Positions 27,401 through 40,200 of a stretch of DNA of 64,000 nt are shown one piece after another (positions within the stretch are counted from its first letter, which is position 1; the number at the start of each line of letters is the position of its first letter). A program made the position numbers and the translations under genes. Under the pieces are notes generated by a model that did not search any database, was not told the DNA's origin, and saw only the letters and a program-made list of their open reading frames with translations. The DNA is taken from positions 2,847,782-2,911,781 of the forward strand of contig OZ026555.1 in the NCBI GenBank assembly GCA_964020155.1. The letters are read 5' to 3'. This DNA is from Chondrilla cf. caribensis (taxonomy: Eukaryota; Porifera; Demospongiae; Chondrillida; Chondrillidae).

Positions 27401-28515
27401 CCTGGTACAAACAGGGCTGGAGATATCCAAATGTTTACACAATAACAAATAAATATTACGGGTTCATAACAATCTATAAAATGTATTTAAATGAGTATTT
27501 GTTAACCTAGATCTAGAGGTTGCTTATAAACGGCAGACCAGTGAATGCAGAGTTTAGTTCATGTATCAAAGACGGAATATGATAAATTCCGACAAGGGCA
27601 TTACATCTCTAGAGCTTATTCACTGATCAATCGAGTTACTTCTACATGCATACAATGTACATGTCCAGCATGATTATTTGTTCCTAACACTGTGGAAGGG
27701 ACTCACATGGAAAGCACTTGAGGGGTTTATCCTGGCAAAGACAAAATCCCGAGCTGCAGCTTTCCCATAGCAGCATTGCTGTCCTACATATTCCAGCAAA
27801 CGCTCCCTAGCTTGCTCCTCGGTGATCGCAGGAATACTATCAACAAGAAACAACACACCCAAAAATGTTGAGGGTATATATAATAATAGGTATATCCTCA
27901 TTGACTGTTGTGACAATAAACACACTTTGGCTGGACAGCGACATTTTCCTGTCGTGCTTTGGCAAAAATAGAGTCTTGGTAGGAAGGCGGGGGTGCAAAT
28001 GAATCTACAAAGAAAATAGAGTAGATACATATCGGTCTCGCCGAGATGTAGTAAACATAGGGGATCAAGGAGGCGACACTTTTAAAACGCTTAAGCTAGT
28101 ACACAAACCATTCAACTCTATAAACATAACACCAATCACCAGCGATAGCCGAGCGGAAGTAAAGTCTATCTTTCCATAGGATGATAGCTTTTCCAAGCCT
28201 TTAACACATATGAAATTCGGTTATTTCTGAATTTGATCACGCACAGTACAAGCGACTAGTACTAACTAGTACGAAAAACTAGACATATTGTACAAAATAC
28301 ACTGTGTGTGAAGAAGCCATCAAATTACTTTCGTTGTACTGGACCGTCTCGTATCCTCCAATGTGTCCTATCTGCGTAGGTGGTGGAGCGGACGGGGCAC
28401 TCGGAGCCTCTCTACGGGCGGAATTCTCATCTACGTCTTCGTGGGGAACTTCTCCTCTGTAGGAAGGTTCTGCCATCGGAGGTGGACCTTGAGCAACTGA
28501 GCCGTAGTTCGCCAT
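24426..28515 (-). CDS. SSUH2: SSUH2-like DnaJ-type zinc-finger protein with His-rich insert
   Basis: Ten minus-strand exons join in frame (1275 nt, about 424 aa): 28329-28515, 27926-28004, 27707-27836, 26712-26897, 26591-26653, 25915-26093, 25313-25405, 24904-25006, 24715-24822, 24426-24572. Order: Pro-rich N-terminus; ITEEQARERLLEYV-x-QCCYG; the YTLETFTEKR segment; a PAPMPWDIQV-x-PPVFQ block; then six CxxCxGxG-type repeats (CHKCGGCG, CHTCCGRG, CASCGGRG, CPFCHGSG, CFTCSGHG, CNICQSAG). A conserved C-terminal half follows (YPVVGFPEQEI, YGDNRLVYTDSYP, TCCWGC). This order is that of the SSUH2 family (C. elegans ssu-2 homologue), whose biochemical role is poorly defined. About 20 His in 25 residues lie between the third and fourth Cys motifs. 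The start is the first Met of exon 1. Confidence 0.88.
25630..25895. repeat. Dispersed repeat, copy 1
   Basis: About 260 bp in an SSUH2 intron. It shares GAAACCACTCCCACTT, CACATTT, ACCCACA, TTGCACCAATAACGATAAT and GAAAATCGATTAAT with the stretch at 60615-60880. Probably a SINE or MITE family. Confidence 0.6.
27060..27365. repeat. Tandem duplication of about 160 bp
   Basis: GGTGGCCTCTAAAGACAGG, ATCATCTTAAG and TAGCTACCTACAAT recur in the same order in two adjacent units (from about 27065 and 27225) within an SSUH2 intron. Confidence 0.7.
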
Positions 28516-29420
28516 GGCGAGGTACCAAGACACATGCGTCCACGTGATGACCTCTAGTCGTCCATCCGCATAATAGTGGATTTTCGGTTTCTTGGGTGGA
28601 ACCACTATAATGCTGCATCATGATTATATTACGATACACGTGTAGCTATTGCGTATAAAATCGCATCCATACAAGTGTTCGTTTTTGCATTGTCATTATA
28701 GTGTCAGTCATGTGTATCTGAATGCAATGGATAGTAGGAACTGAAAACCCTACAACCACTCTCCTAATGTTAGTACAGTTACACAGTGATGGTCCACATG
28801 ATGACCTATAGGATGGTAAGCGTCCTGTCTGCAGTGCGTCCACATGACATGTACATGGGTAGGGGCGCTTGTCTGCATCCCTGTCCGCATGCATGGACAC
28901 ATGATTATCAAAAAAGCTGAGTAATCGTAGACATATGCATCCCCACTGGTATACATGGACACATGATTATCAAAAAAGCTGAGTAATCGTAGACATATGT
29001 AATGTATATTTCAGGATATACATACGTACGTACATATCTGTACCTATAGCTATAAGTTAGTGTATTACATCAATTTATCAACATTTGCTGGGTAACCTAA
29101 GTATTTAACCATGTAGCCAAACCAATTGCCCCAATTCTGAGCAGGTTGTCTCTTATAATTTGTCGAAAAACTTGACTGTTTCACATCTAACCATTCATAT
29201 CTTGTGTGTACTGTATGGAATAATAGTAATTCTTTGCCCAATGTGTATTAGTCTTGCCTTGCCAGCCCTATATTCTTGTCATTCATGTTCTAGACAGGGG
29301 TATGATGTCAGACAAAATGCATATACAACACTCAGAACAAATGTGAGTTGAAATACGTAGTTTTGTTCTTTACTATTGTAACAAGCACTTGTCAACGTGA
29401 GACTAACAGAAACAGAAATG
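28516..29420. other. Intergenic spacer between SSUH2-like and UTP23
   Basis: About 900 bp holding the SSUH2 promoter side and the 3' flank of UTP23. Apart from the tandem repeat at 28893-28999, nothing coding is supported. Confidence 0.5.
28893..28999. repeat. 63-bp direct repeat, two copies
   Basis: A stretch of about 45 bp starting TGGACACATGATTATC and ending GTAGACATATG occurs twice, nearly identical, with starts 63 bp apart. Confidence 0.85.
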
Positions 29421-31302
29421 TCATATGTGAATGGAACTGCTAATGTGCCTCAAAGCTTTCATTTTCTTTAATCTTGCTCTTCTTTTCTGTTTACGTGCAA
29501 AAAAAGCATATACCCATTACAAAGCTCATACATGTTGTTACACATCCATACTGAAGCTACATACTTACATACGTAACAAGCAAACAGGTACGTACATGCA
29601 TGTAAATACCTGATTTTTACTTTGAGAGTGTGATGTCAAAATGGGTGCATGCACTTTCTTTGCTTTCTTCTTCACTGACAGGGGATTGGGACCCTGTGGT
29701 TTCTTTCTTTTTCGTTTTCTGACTTCTGGCAGGTCCAGTTCCTTGTCAAGTGCCCCCACAACTGCTTTCTCATGTTCCGTCAGATCAGTCACGGACTGCA
29801 ACATCTACGCCACAAAAGTCAAATCATTGAATGCACACAAGGACAACAGCCACAACATTACTCTATGAAACATACAAGAGGTGATACTGTAGATATTACA
29901 TACATACATACGTATATTAACCTTGTCTGCTTCAGAATGCGACATCTCTGATGGACTCTCCAATACTAATGTGTTCCTAACAATATGCACTAGAGGAACA
30001 CCTGAATAACAAAAATTGAACATGATATAACGTGTGTACATGTACATACGTATGTATGTACACATACACAGCCACCCCCACCCCCCCCCCCACACACACA
30101 CACCAGGAATTTCTCTTAATCTCTGCTGAATAGCAATGTCTTGTGATGCCACCAGATAATGTTTTGAGTTGCCATCACCTATACAAAAATACGTACATAC
30201 ATTCAATAACAATTAACAGCAAACAGTATACTGTACATGTATGTATTCAGCACTTGTATGGTTTCTTCCCCAACTGGCACACTGCAATAGACACACATGA
30301 CCATGCAATACCAGTGGGAGTATTCGTAAAGACTCATATGCATCCAAGAATCCAACCTAAGCAAATGTCTCAAAAAGGCTATTTTGGCTGTAATACTGCT
30401 GCCCTCACCTCGTACTGTAGCCAGAACATTAGCATGCTCATTAAGAAATTTGCTTAAGTTGGATTCAAGGATATGCACATATGAATACTAGCCAACAGAG
30501 AATTTCCCTTTGTGAGTAGAAAATGTTACGAAAAATAGTAACTCCTCTACATACGTAAGTACACTTGAAATGCACATTTTCACAAATATAGAAAATTAAA
30601 GAACATATGTACGTATGTATGTAGGAGCCCATGATTGATTGTATTACAAAATCAAATCCAAAAGCGATATCAACTGTATACAATTCTTATGCACATACGT
30701 ATTCACACGTACATATGTACGTACATACCTATCATTGAGAGAATGCACTCTGTTGCACTCACAGGTTTCTTGAAATGCCCACATTTCCGATGTGCGAATC
30801 GCTTGGCCACCAAAGACGCACCGAGAAAGTCCTGTCCTAGAGATTGTATCTCACAAGCAATACAATGTGTTGTCACTGGAATAGAGATAACATAAGCATA
30901 AACATGATAATAGGATGAAAATACAATAAGTGCACTGAAAACTAGTGCATAGTATGTATGATACAGATATCTATGCTAGTCAGTACATATGGTATGCAAT
31001 ATACAACAGCTACCAGCATTAGCCATATGGAGCTGCACATTGCACAATATGGGTTACTCCCATACCAGAGGTACATACGTATGTCGGACATAAGCTGTTC
31101 CTATGTATATCGAACAAGAGTCATAAATAAGTATCTATGCCCAATACCCTTACCTGTAATAAAGAAACACAGATGTGTGCACAAAAACGTACATACTAGG
31201 CAAACAACAGTGTATTTTGATTAATCCTTCATTTTGATTTGGCAGAATGGAATGAATTAAACTTAAGTGAATGGAATTGAACTGAAGTGAATTAATCTCA
31301 TC

Positions 31303-31367
<65 letters not shown>

Positions 31368-32187
31368 AAGTACATACGTAGATAGTATTGCACAAAGGTT
31401 AATCCCACAAACATGTTCCCCCAGTGAATAATAAACAGATGAAGATATGTACAAGGGTGCTTAGCGTTTTCTCTCCTATACGTACTCTCCCATACGTACA
31501 TTGACAAAATATTAAGCACCTCCAAGTGTAGCTGGGGTTACGAGTCACCTATTCAAATGGGATTAGTTTCATACGTTAATTCATGTCTCTACATCGATCT
31601 GTCGAAAATACCAAGCTGACACGCCCCTCCCCCATGAGTTATGCAAAAAGGTGGTTAGCATTTTCTCTCCTATACTCTCCCATGCATTATAAGAATACCG
31701 AGCACCTCCAAATGTAGCTGGTGTATGTACCTAAGGAGAGAAAACGCTACGCACCTTTTTGCATAACTCATGGGGGAGGGGCGTGTCAACCTGATATTTT
31801 AGACAGAACTTCCCATCTCAATAGGTGCCCCGTAACCCCAGCTACATGAGGTGATTACTGTGGTTACGTAGTTCTAAAACTGATAAATTTCGAATGTCTT
31901 AAGGGCATATTAATTTCTTTCTTATTGTAAAGTGATATCATACCTAACTGCACTGAGCCTCCAAAGTACTTTGGGAGCTGTTCTTTGATGTAGATTTTCC
32001 CTTTCAGTGCTGCTTGACAGAACGTCCCGTCCACTGTACAAGATAAGCGGCTTAGACTAGTGTTGGAATGCTTCGTCTGTAAAGACTCCTGATACTCACC
32101 AAGGACTTGGAATGGTTCTCTGAATCCAAAAGTATTCTTGTAGAACGATAACACTTTCTTCGCATGCTTGTATCGCTTCACCTTCAT
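29421..32187 (-). CDS. UTP23: UTP23, SSU processome PIN-domain protein
   Basis: Seven minus-strand exons join in frame (741 nt, about 246 aa, close to the 249 aa I recall for human UTP23): 32100-32187, 31944-32033, 30729-30875, 30104-30178, 29922-30001, 29610-29804, 29421-29486. N-terminus MKVKRYKHAKKVLSFYKNTF, then FGFREPFQ, VDGTFCQAALKGKIYIKEQL, the Cys/His segment HRKCGHFKKPVSATEC, KHYLVASQD, PGVPLVHIVRNTLVLE and a basic tail with KKPQGPNPLSVKKKAKK. These follow the UTP23 order. UTP23 is a nucleolar factor in small-subunit pre-rRNA processing and snoRNA release; its PIN fold lacks the full nuclease acidic set. It lies head-to-head with nischarin and probably shares a promoter with it. A foldback element sits in its second intron. 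Confidence 0.92.
31305..31361. repeat. (CA)n microsatellite
   Basis: Pure CA run in the second UTP23 intron. Confidence 0.9.
31455..31850. mobile_element. Foldback element with nested inverted repeats
   Basis: An outer inverted pair (GTAGCTGGGGTTACG near 31529 and its complement near 31846) encloses an inner pair (GACACGCCCCTCCCCCATGA near 31618 and its complement near 31785), each arm continuing for tens of bases. A related partial unit (AGCGTTTTCTCTCC to AGCACCTCCAAGTGTAGCTG) lies directly upstream at about 31460-31540. Confidence 0.7.
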
Positions 32188-32289
32188 CGTGAGTAAAACC
32201 CTGAAATTGGGCCCGCATCGCTGGGCGTGGTTGGTGATTATCGCGTGGGCGGAAGACTTCTGCAACCGTTGCCTTTCCTCTTGCCAATA
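32188..32289. promoter_or_regulatory. Putative bidirectional promoter UTP23/nischarin
   Basis: Only 102 bp separate the minus-strand ATG of UTP23 (32187) from the plus-strand ATG of nischarin (32290). Both promoters and 5' UTRs must overlap here or lie inside the genes. No TATA box is evident. Confidence 0.55.
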
Positions 32290-34095
32290 ATGTCAGTTGG
32301 CACTCCAGACGACGTTTTATTCCAGACCCGTTTTTTAGATAGACCGACAATCAGCAGTGTCTTCATTCCGACGTACAGTAGCTCTTCAAGACACACAGTA
32401 AGCTTATCCTACTGTACTTCGTAAATTATTACTGAAAATGGTTAATGTTTTCATAACACGCATATCATGTAGATAAGCAAACATTCAGTATGAGGGATAA
32501 TTGGGATTCAATTTCTTCATCATTCACGATACATGTCATCTCCACAATGCATCTTGCTGCAATGAAGAATTGATGCGATTCGGATTTCCGTGATCGATGC
32601 TTCACTTGAGGGCATACATACAGGGCATACGTACACGGATGGGCTTAAAGTTTATCGTATATTTTCGCGATCCACTCATGAACTAGTGATATATGATTAC
32701 TTGTTACAGGTCTACCATGTGAAGGTCCTCACGCCAGTGGCAACATGGGTATCATTGAAGCGATATAGGGAGTTCAGTAACCTCCACAGTGAGGTAAGTG
32801 TCTTTTACACACTGTGTATGCATATGTTTGTGTCTGTTGGTTACATGTGTGTGCTTTAGACATGTATAGATGGGGGTTTCAACCACCATCTTACAGTATG
32901 TAGAGTGTTCAAGTGTTCAATCCATTTAGTTGCTTGGTTAATCAAGTAGCTACCAATTTGCTTCTTTCACAGAAACAAGCAAACATACAATGTACATGAA
33001 TGTTGACTACGTACATGCAGATGTTCATAAATATACGTATGTACTTATGTTTCTCTCTGTTTCACTAACATTGCTTGGTGTATTGTTTTCATAGCTTCTC
33101 TCTCAGTACCCATCACTGGACGGTAGCTTATTTCCTCCCAAAAAGACATTCGGTAACACCAGCATGGAGTTTGTGCAGAAGAGACAGGATGATCTAGAGC
33201 ACTACCTCCAGTATCTCATACAGACCCTCATCCCTCCACCTCCTGCGCTTTTGGAGTTTTTGGATTACCACCTATATGTGAGTCATGAGTCAAGCATATA
33301 TGGTGTATATCCTATCCCTGGTTCTCCATCACTTCCTGTCCATGTGTTGTAGGACGTGGCCACAACGGTTCAACGACTTTCGCATGTTATCCAAAAGACA
33401 GGTTCACTATAATTAAACACAATGACAGTGTTCTTCAGAATATTGAAAAAGAGCTGTTTATGTTTTCTTTTTCAGCTGATGAATGGCTGAAAGATGACAG
33501 AGTAGTTCATATTACTCCAATTCAGCTGCACTGTGTTACAAAGCAACTCACTCTGCCTGACGATGAAGCTAGTATGTGTGTATTCTATTGTGCATTTGGT
33601 ACACCTTTTGTGTACTGGTGTGCGTATGTATGTATGCAATACGTAAGCAATCATTCTACCATTGTAGGTTCAGTGAAATATGACCTTGGTCATCTGTATG
33701 ACTTCTTGTACCAGCTCAACAGAGTCAAGGTTCATTACTTTGTGGTTTATTGTATGTATGTAGGTATACACATGCTACGATTATGTTCATTTTGAGAATT
33801 GTGTGTCTTCAGATTTCTCCCATGCATTCTGCTGACATCGTATTGCAAGAGGCTGTCATTTTTGACCTGTCTGTTTTGAAATCTGCAACTGCCATACTTG
33901 TAAGTATTTTCTACAAGATTTTATAGGTGGTGTTTATGATGGTGATATGTCGCTTCTGTATGTGATCTGTACATATTTAGATGGATAATTTCAACATTCA
34001 AGGTTGTCATGGTATTGATACACTTAGACCTCACCTAAAACGTCTTGAAATTCACAGATGCATTACATCTATGAAGGTACGTATGTGTGTGCGTA

Positions 34096-34134
<39 letters not shown>

Positions 34135-34142
34135 ACGTGTGT

Positions 34143-34207
<65 letters not shown>

Positions 34208-37200
34208 TGTGTGTGTGTGTGTGTGTGTGCACGTGTGTGCACCTGTGTATGTGTGTATGTGTGTACATGTGTGTGCACATGCCTGTTTGCATGTGTGTAT
34301 TTTTGGACACACACACACACACCTTTTCTGTATCCTCTGTACTGTTTTGCTACAATGACATAGAGTAAAATGAAATATACTTCATTTGAAACCTAACATG
34401 TTTTTGTACACTGTAAAGGAGTTCTTTTGCCGTCGCACTGTGTCATTTCAAGAGACTGTTCTGGAAGACCCTACCAGTCTTGCTGTAAGGTCAAATGTGT
34501 GGAAGTGCCTAAAAGTTTTGGATTTGAGATTCAATAACTTAACAGAAATTGACCCTTCTATGGTGAGACTTGATAAGTACAAATAATGTGTAGTGATCCC
34601 ATCAATTGGATTGATCATAGTATCAACTGCTACCTGTAGGTCTACAGCGCTATGAGTACATACGTAGGTCGTGTTTTAGGGATAGACAGGGGAAGTTCCC
34701 CACCTCCACATTTTTCATGAAACCCTAGCACTGTGCTGTTCGTAGTCATTCTAGCGCTGTACATATGTTTGTGCATAATAATGCAAACTGTGCAATGTGC
34801 CTAATAAGTACCCTGTTTAGTGTATACTGATGGTTGATGCATGCATTTCAGTAAGCCCCTAATTCATGTATACTATGTCAGCCAGTATTGAAAGCAAGTA
34901 TGTGGCTCCGATAAGAAGTATGGATGTAGTTTAAGGTACTCATTTGCTAGGCTTGACTGTACCTGTGCTTTCTTCTAGGCTTTGCTTCCTAACTTGGAGG
35001 ATCTGGTCCTGAGTCATAATAAAATTTCCACCATTGAAAATTTGTCTGTAAGTTCCCTTGTAAGCTTTCAAACCTTGTGTAATTTGTTACGTGTGCACTT
35101 ACCTACTTGTGGTGTAGGAATTGTGTTGTTTGAGGTCTGTCGATCTTTCACACAATGAGATTGAAATTGTTGACGATTTACACGTAAGAATTGGAAATGT
35201 GAGGTCTATCAATCTGGCATCAAATAAACTCCATTCTTTGCGAGGTATGTAAATTATTCTGTATATAACACAGACATTTTTATTCTGTAATACAATCACT
35301 GATATTGTACAATATTTGTAGGTTTTCGCAAGATGTACTCTTTGGAGGAGCTCAACCTGAAGGCCAACTCTCTTTGTGATGTTAGTGATTGTCATTTTCT
35401 CTGTGTGTACGTATGTACTGTATGGGTTTGCTGCATATGTTTGCATAGGTGTGATAACTAGTGCTTTATTTATATGTAAACTACTGTATATGTATGTGTG
35501 TGTGTGTGTGTCTACAGTGAATAATCATTAATCTGTCCCGATTAATTCGCCAAATCGTTCTATCTGCAATATTATTTTGAAACAAATTCACTTATTATGG
35601 CTGTGCTATACATATGGTCCACCATCTTGGAATTCTGCCATTTGCTATTCTTCTGTCTACCAATTTGCACTTTTGTACGGGCTTCGATTACAGATAATCC
35701 ACCAAGTGTCAAGAAGTGTTGGTGTAGAGCAAAATAGCAGCAAATCTTGACCTGATAATGAAGCAGAAGAAAAGATTTGCAATTTCAGAGAGAAAAATCC
35801 GACAAAAACGCAAGAAATACTCGCAGACCGTTTCTTGAAGAAACAGGAATGTGCAAATTGTATGACAATTGATAGGAGACATCCTAAAGAAGATCAGTAT
35901 AATCCACCATATTACTAATCTGCCAAAATTTCCTCTGAACCAATTGTGACAGATTAACGAATATTCACTGTATGTGTAATTTGTACACTTGAGATTAGGG
36001 TATTGTTGGCTGTGATCACTACTGTTTGATTTCAAAGTTATCACACATACACAAACATACCATGCATAACAGACCCTGTAATAACCAGTTGCTGTGATCG
36101 TGCCCAACTATACCCTAATCTCAACTGTCTACACGCAGTAATGAGTTTCTACAACATCTTTGTGTACCTTGTACATGTGTGGTTTAATCCACAAACATGC
36201 TTACATTGTCTCAAGGTGTCGGAGGTTTGTCATCTCGGTGCACTGCCAAATTTGAAGAATTTGACTCTGAAGGATAATCCACTCAGTCAGTCAGATTTCT
36301 ATCATATACAGGTTTTGGCAGCTTTGAAGTCTTCGTATCCAGAGGTATGTCAGTCAATGTGTACTGTATGTATGTATACTGCATAGTGTACAAGAATATC
36401 AGGGAAATTTGCAGAATTCTTACTGATTTCACAAGTTGACCAGATCTGCAAATTTTTCAATTAAAAACTATGACCCCTAAAATTATATTTCTTCTGTAAA
36501 TTTTTGAGATAATGAATGTTTTGATGCATGATGGTAAAATGTACACAACAGTCTTATTTGTCTACAAGTAAAATTTCAATGAATGAATGAATTGTCACTG
36601 TAGGTTCTATTGGATGGTTTGAAGCCAAGTAAAGGACAGCTGGTGAGAATTAAAATGAGGGAAATGATGAAGATTGTTTGGAGTTGTTTCATTGTTTCCG
36701 ATTCAGTTTATTCCAATCTACACCATATTAGTCTTATTATCTACTAAAAGAATTATGTTGCAACAAAATGAATAATTTTTCTTGTACTATATGTAATTGT
36801 GAACACATACATGTACATACTTACTAGATCTATTTACCTCAATTTCAAATTGTCTGAAGTCAGTTTTATTGTCTTTTTCTGAAATTTAATACACTGTTAT
36901 CTCTTGTGCAGGAAAGACTTGAGGTGCTGAGGTTGACCAACCCACTGTATTTCGGGATCAATCCTCCTAGTCCAAGTGAAGCAAAGAAAAAGGTAATTAC
37001 ATACCTCACATTAGTACATACCAGCTTACATCGATCTACATACGTACATATGCCCAACTTACAGTGACCTGCATACATACCAGCTTACATATTTGTATGT
37101 ATGTGGTACAATAATTATTAGGCCTGCGGTACATATGTACATACTTACTACCTAACCAGTGCTTCACGTGGGATGAACATTGGCTCTCCCTCACTAGAAT

Positions 37201-40200
37201 CCCATCTTTTGTTGAAACGCTATGCTCAATTGAATGTACGTAATAAATGACACTTATGTAGAAATTTGACGATCTCAAATGCACTTTATATTTTCAATTC
37301 ACCTTGCTTGTCTAAGGAAGTCCTTCATACAAGTTGTACGAAATACATACTTACATGGTTATGATCAATGTCATTTGACACACGACTCACATTCCGCCGT
37401 TCAGCTCATAACAACAACTGCTAAATATAGGATCGAAGGTGGGAGAAGAATCATGGATAAAGTTCATTCATGTCAGCCATCTTGTAACCTGCTGTGCAAC
37501 ATATTAAGACATGGGTCCAAGGGTGTTATGGCTTATTGGGTATCTAAGGTCAAAGTGCATGAATTTAGTAATCCTCAATCTAGATGCTAATCATCAACAA
37601 TATCTGTAGGTTCACCCAAAACCAGTATCAATTGTCGCCCCAGGTGAAGAGGAATATGAAGATACTGACATGTCACTTCAAGGTAACCAGTTCAATTTCT
37701 CATACAAACCAGCAACACATTCGATATCATATTGTATGTACAATCCCCATGTACATGATTTTGTTCACAGACAAAAATATGTACCAAATGATGGTCAGAT
37801 AGAAAATTATGTACAAATAAGTAATGATCAGATGGATCAGCTGAGATGCTGCTCAATGGCTGAAACTAACAATCCCTTTACTTGGGGACATTCACTACGT
37901 GTTTCGATATTTACTAATTGCCTTGTATTTGTGTACGTCATTCGTGACTGTAAACACATAACAATTGAAGCCATACATGTGTAGTACCAAGTCACAACAT
38001 GTGTCTTCAGGTTTATGCTGCCTCACTAACATGTGACCACCTACCATGTCAGCTGACCTCATAATACAAGAAGTATATTGTACTCTCCCTTTTTCGTGAC
38101 ACAAAGTTTCACAAGTTTTACAAATGATATTAGATTTGAGAAATTTTTTTCACAAGTCCGACCCCTAATGAGGATGTTGGATATGTATAATAATATGATA
38201 GTCCTCAGTGTGGTAAATCAATTTAATACTACTCGTTTTTACTTATACGACAAGCCATTGATATGCCACATCTTAGAAATAGTACTATGTAACACAAGAG
38301 ATGAGACAGGATGTTTCATAGAAGCTATCAATTTTCAAGTGGTATAAAAATCCTCCCAGTTGTTCCCCTCTCTGTTGCAGTTGTGAATTCATCCTGGTTG
38401 TGAATTCTGCAACTGCTGATAAATGTGATAACCACTTACATTGCTCAACAAATCAAATGATTCGAACTCCTTCATCATTTTGAATTAACTCTAATCATAA
38501 TGTGTATATTTTGACATATTAATGAGCTATGTCCATTCGCAAAAAGTGAACTTTGTTCCTTGAGGAAAAAAGGAGAGTACAGCATGTGTGTATGGTAGCC
38601 TTATGTACCATCTATGATTATACTGTATCAGCATTGTCATATTACATACGTATTTGTTGGGATAGGAATGGTTATACAAGTGTCGTACTGTTGAATGTTT
38701 ATTCTTGTTAGCCCACTATTTAAGCAACTATTATTATTCACATTAAGACTTAATATCTATATGCATGTTATACTCTTCTTTTTGCATTTATAGATTCCTT
38801 GTCAGTTAGAGATAGGATACACAAGATGCGTCAAGAAGGTGGAGAAAAGTGGTTGAGTATGCTTTCAACTGACAAGAATTCTCCCCGAACGGTGAGTCTT
38901 TGAGCACCCATTGGCTATCATGACTCATTTTAATGGAATTGTCTCTAATTGAGAGAGGAAGGAGGGAGGAGAGAAGGTGTATGTATATGGAGATATGTGT
39001 GTACTTATTATTGTATTAATTGGACATTGACTTTCTTCTGGCTTTAATAATTATGGAATGAAGTTAAGCAAAGGGACATATTATGCCTTCGTAGGTGGTG
39101 GAACCAGGGGGGCGGGCAGTTGCCCCCCCCCCCTCTACTTTTTAAGGAGACATGTAACGTTACATAGGACACAGGAATCTAAAGGATAAGCATTATTGCA
39201 TGTACATAAAGACAGAACTGATCAGTTTAATCTAATTGAAATTGCACAGAGTTTTGTGGATGTCAATATCAGAAAAAAACTGTTTTTTGGTAACATTTCT
39301 GAATTGTAGTTTACTTAGTCCTCTAATGCTGAACATTCTGACTATCTCACAGATGAATATAAATTTGAATGAGCCTCGGTGTTATGAACATATGCATAGC
39401 ATTTCCTGAGCACTGAAGTGAAGGCATGGCTAGTATATTATGCTAATTTGGTGACTTAGTGTTCTGTACTGCACGTGCACTGGACCATGCCCCCCCCCCC
39501 CCCCCTAAGATTTTTATGTTCCACCGCCACTGGCCTTCATACTGATACTCCTAAATTTCAACTCTGGGTGTGTGTCTTCATTACTTTTACTTGCTGATGT
39601 GTATAATGTAATTATTATTGGATTTATTTGTTTATTTGTTTAGAACAAAAAGGATATGCTGATATCTTCTTCCAAAGTCACGCCAAAGTCATCACCAAAG
39701 ATATTAAAGAAACGAAATGTACATACACCACAGGATGAAGCAACACAACCGGCCGACATGGTTTCGCATGATGGGCCAGCTGTAGCACCCAAGGCATTGT
39801 TCCCATATCCTCAGCACACACCCACCTTTGTCCCCGCCCTACAACCTGTAGTGGAGGAAAGGCCTGAAGCTTCTGGCCCAGTCGTTAGAGACTTCTTTTC
39901 CAAGTCTCACCTATGCTCACAGCCTCTCAGTGAAGCTGGTGAATCATTGAAATTTTCTCTTTGGGGGTCTGTGATTCTGTACGATGATCCACTTCATCTG
40001 CATGACTCCTGTGTTCTAGTGTCTGACCGGACCTTGCACATATGGGAGTTCCACAAATCCACCACTACACACTCATGGGTGAATCCTGATGCTCTCCCAC
40101 TACGACACTTGCTAGATTGTCCATTGAACAGTATCAAGTCTTGTTCAGTGGGGATTACGAGGCAAGCAATACGTATTGAGACCTCCTCTTCTAAACTCAC

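Noticed and set aside
28646..28962. Two overlapping minus-strand frames upstream of the SSUH2-like gene
   Set aside because: They overlap a tandem repeat, have no family resemblance and do not connect by splice sites to exon 1.
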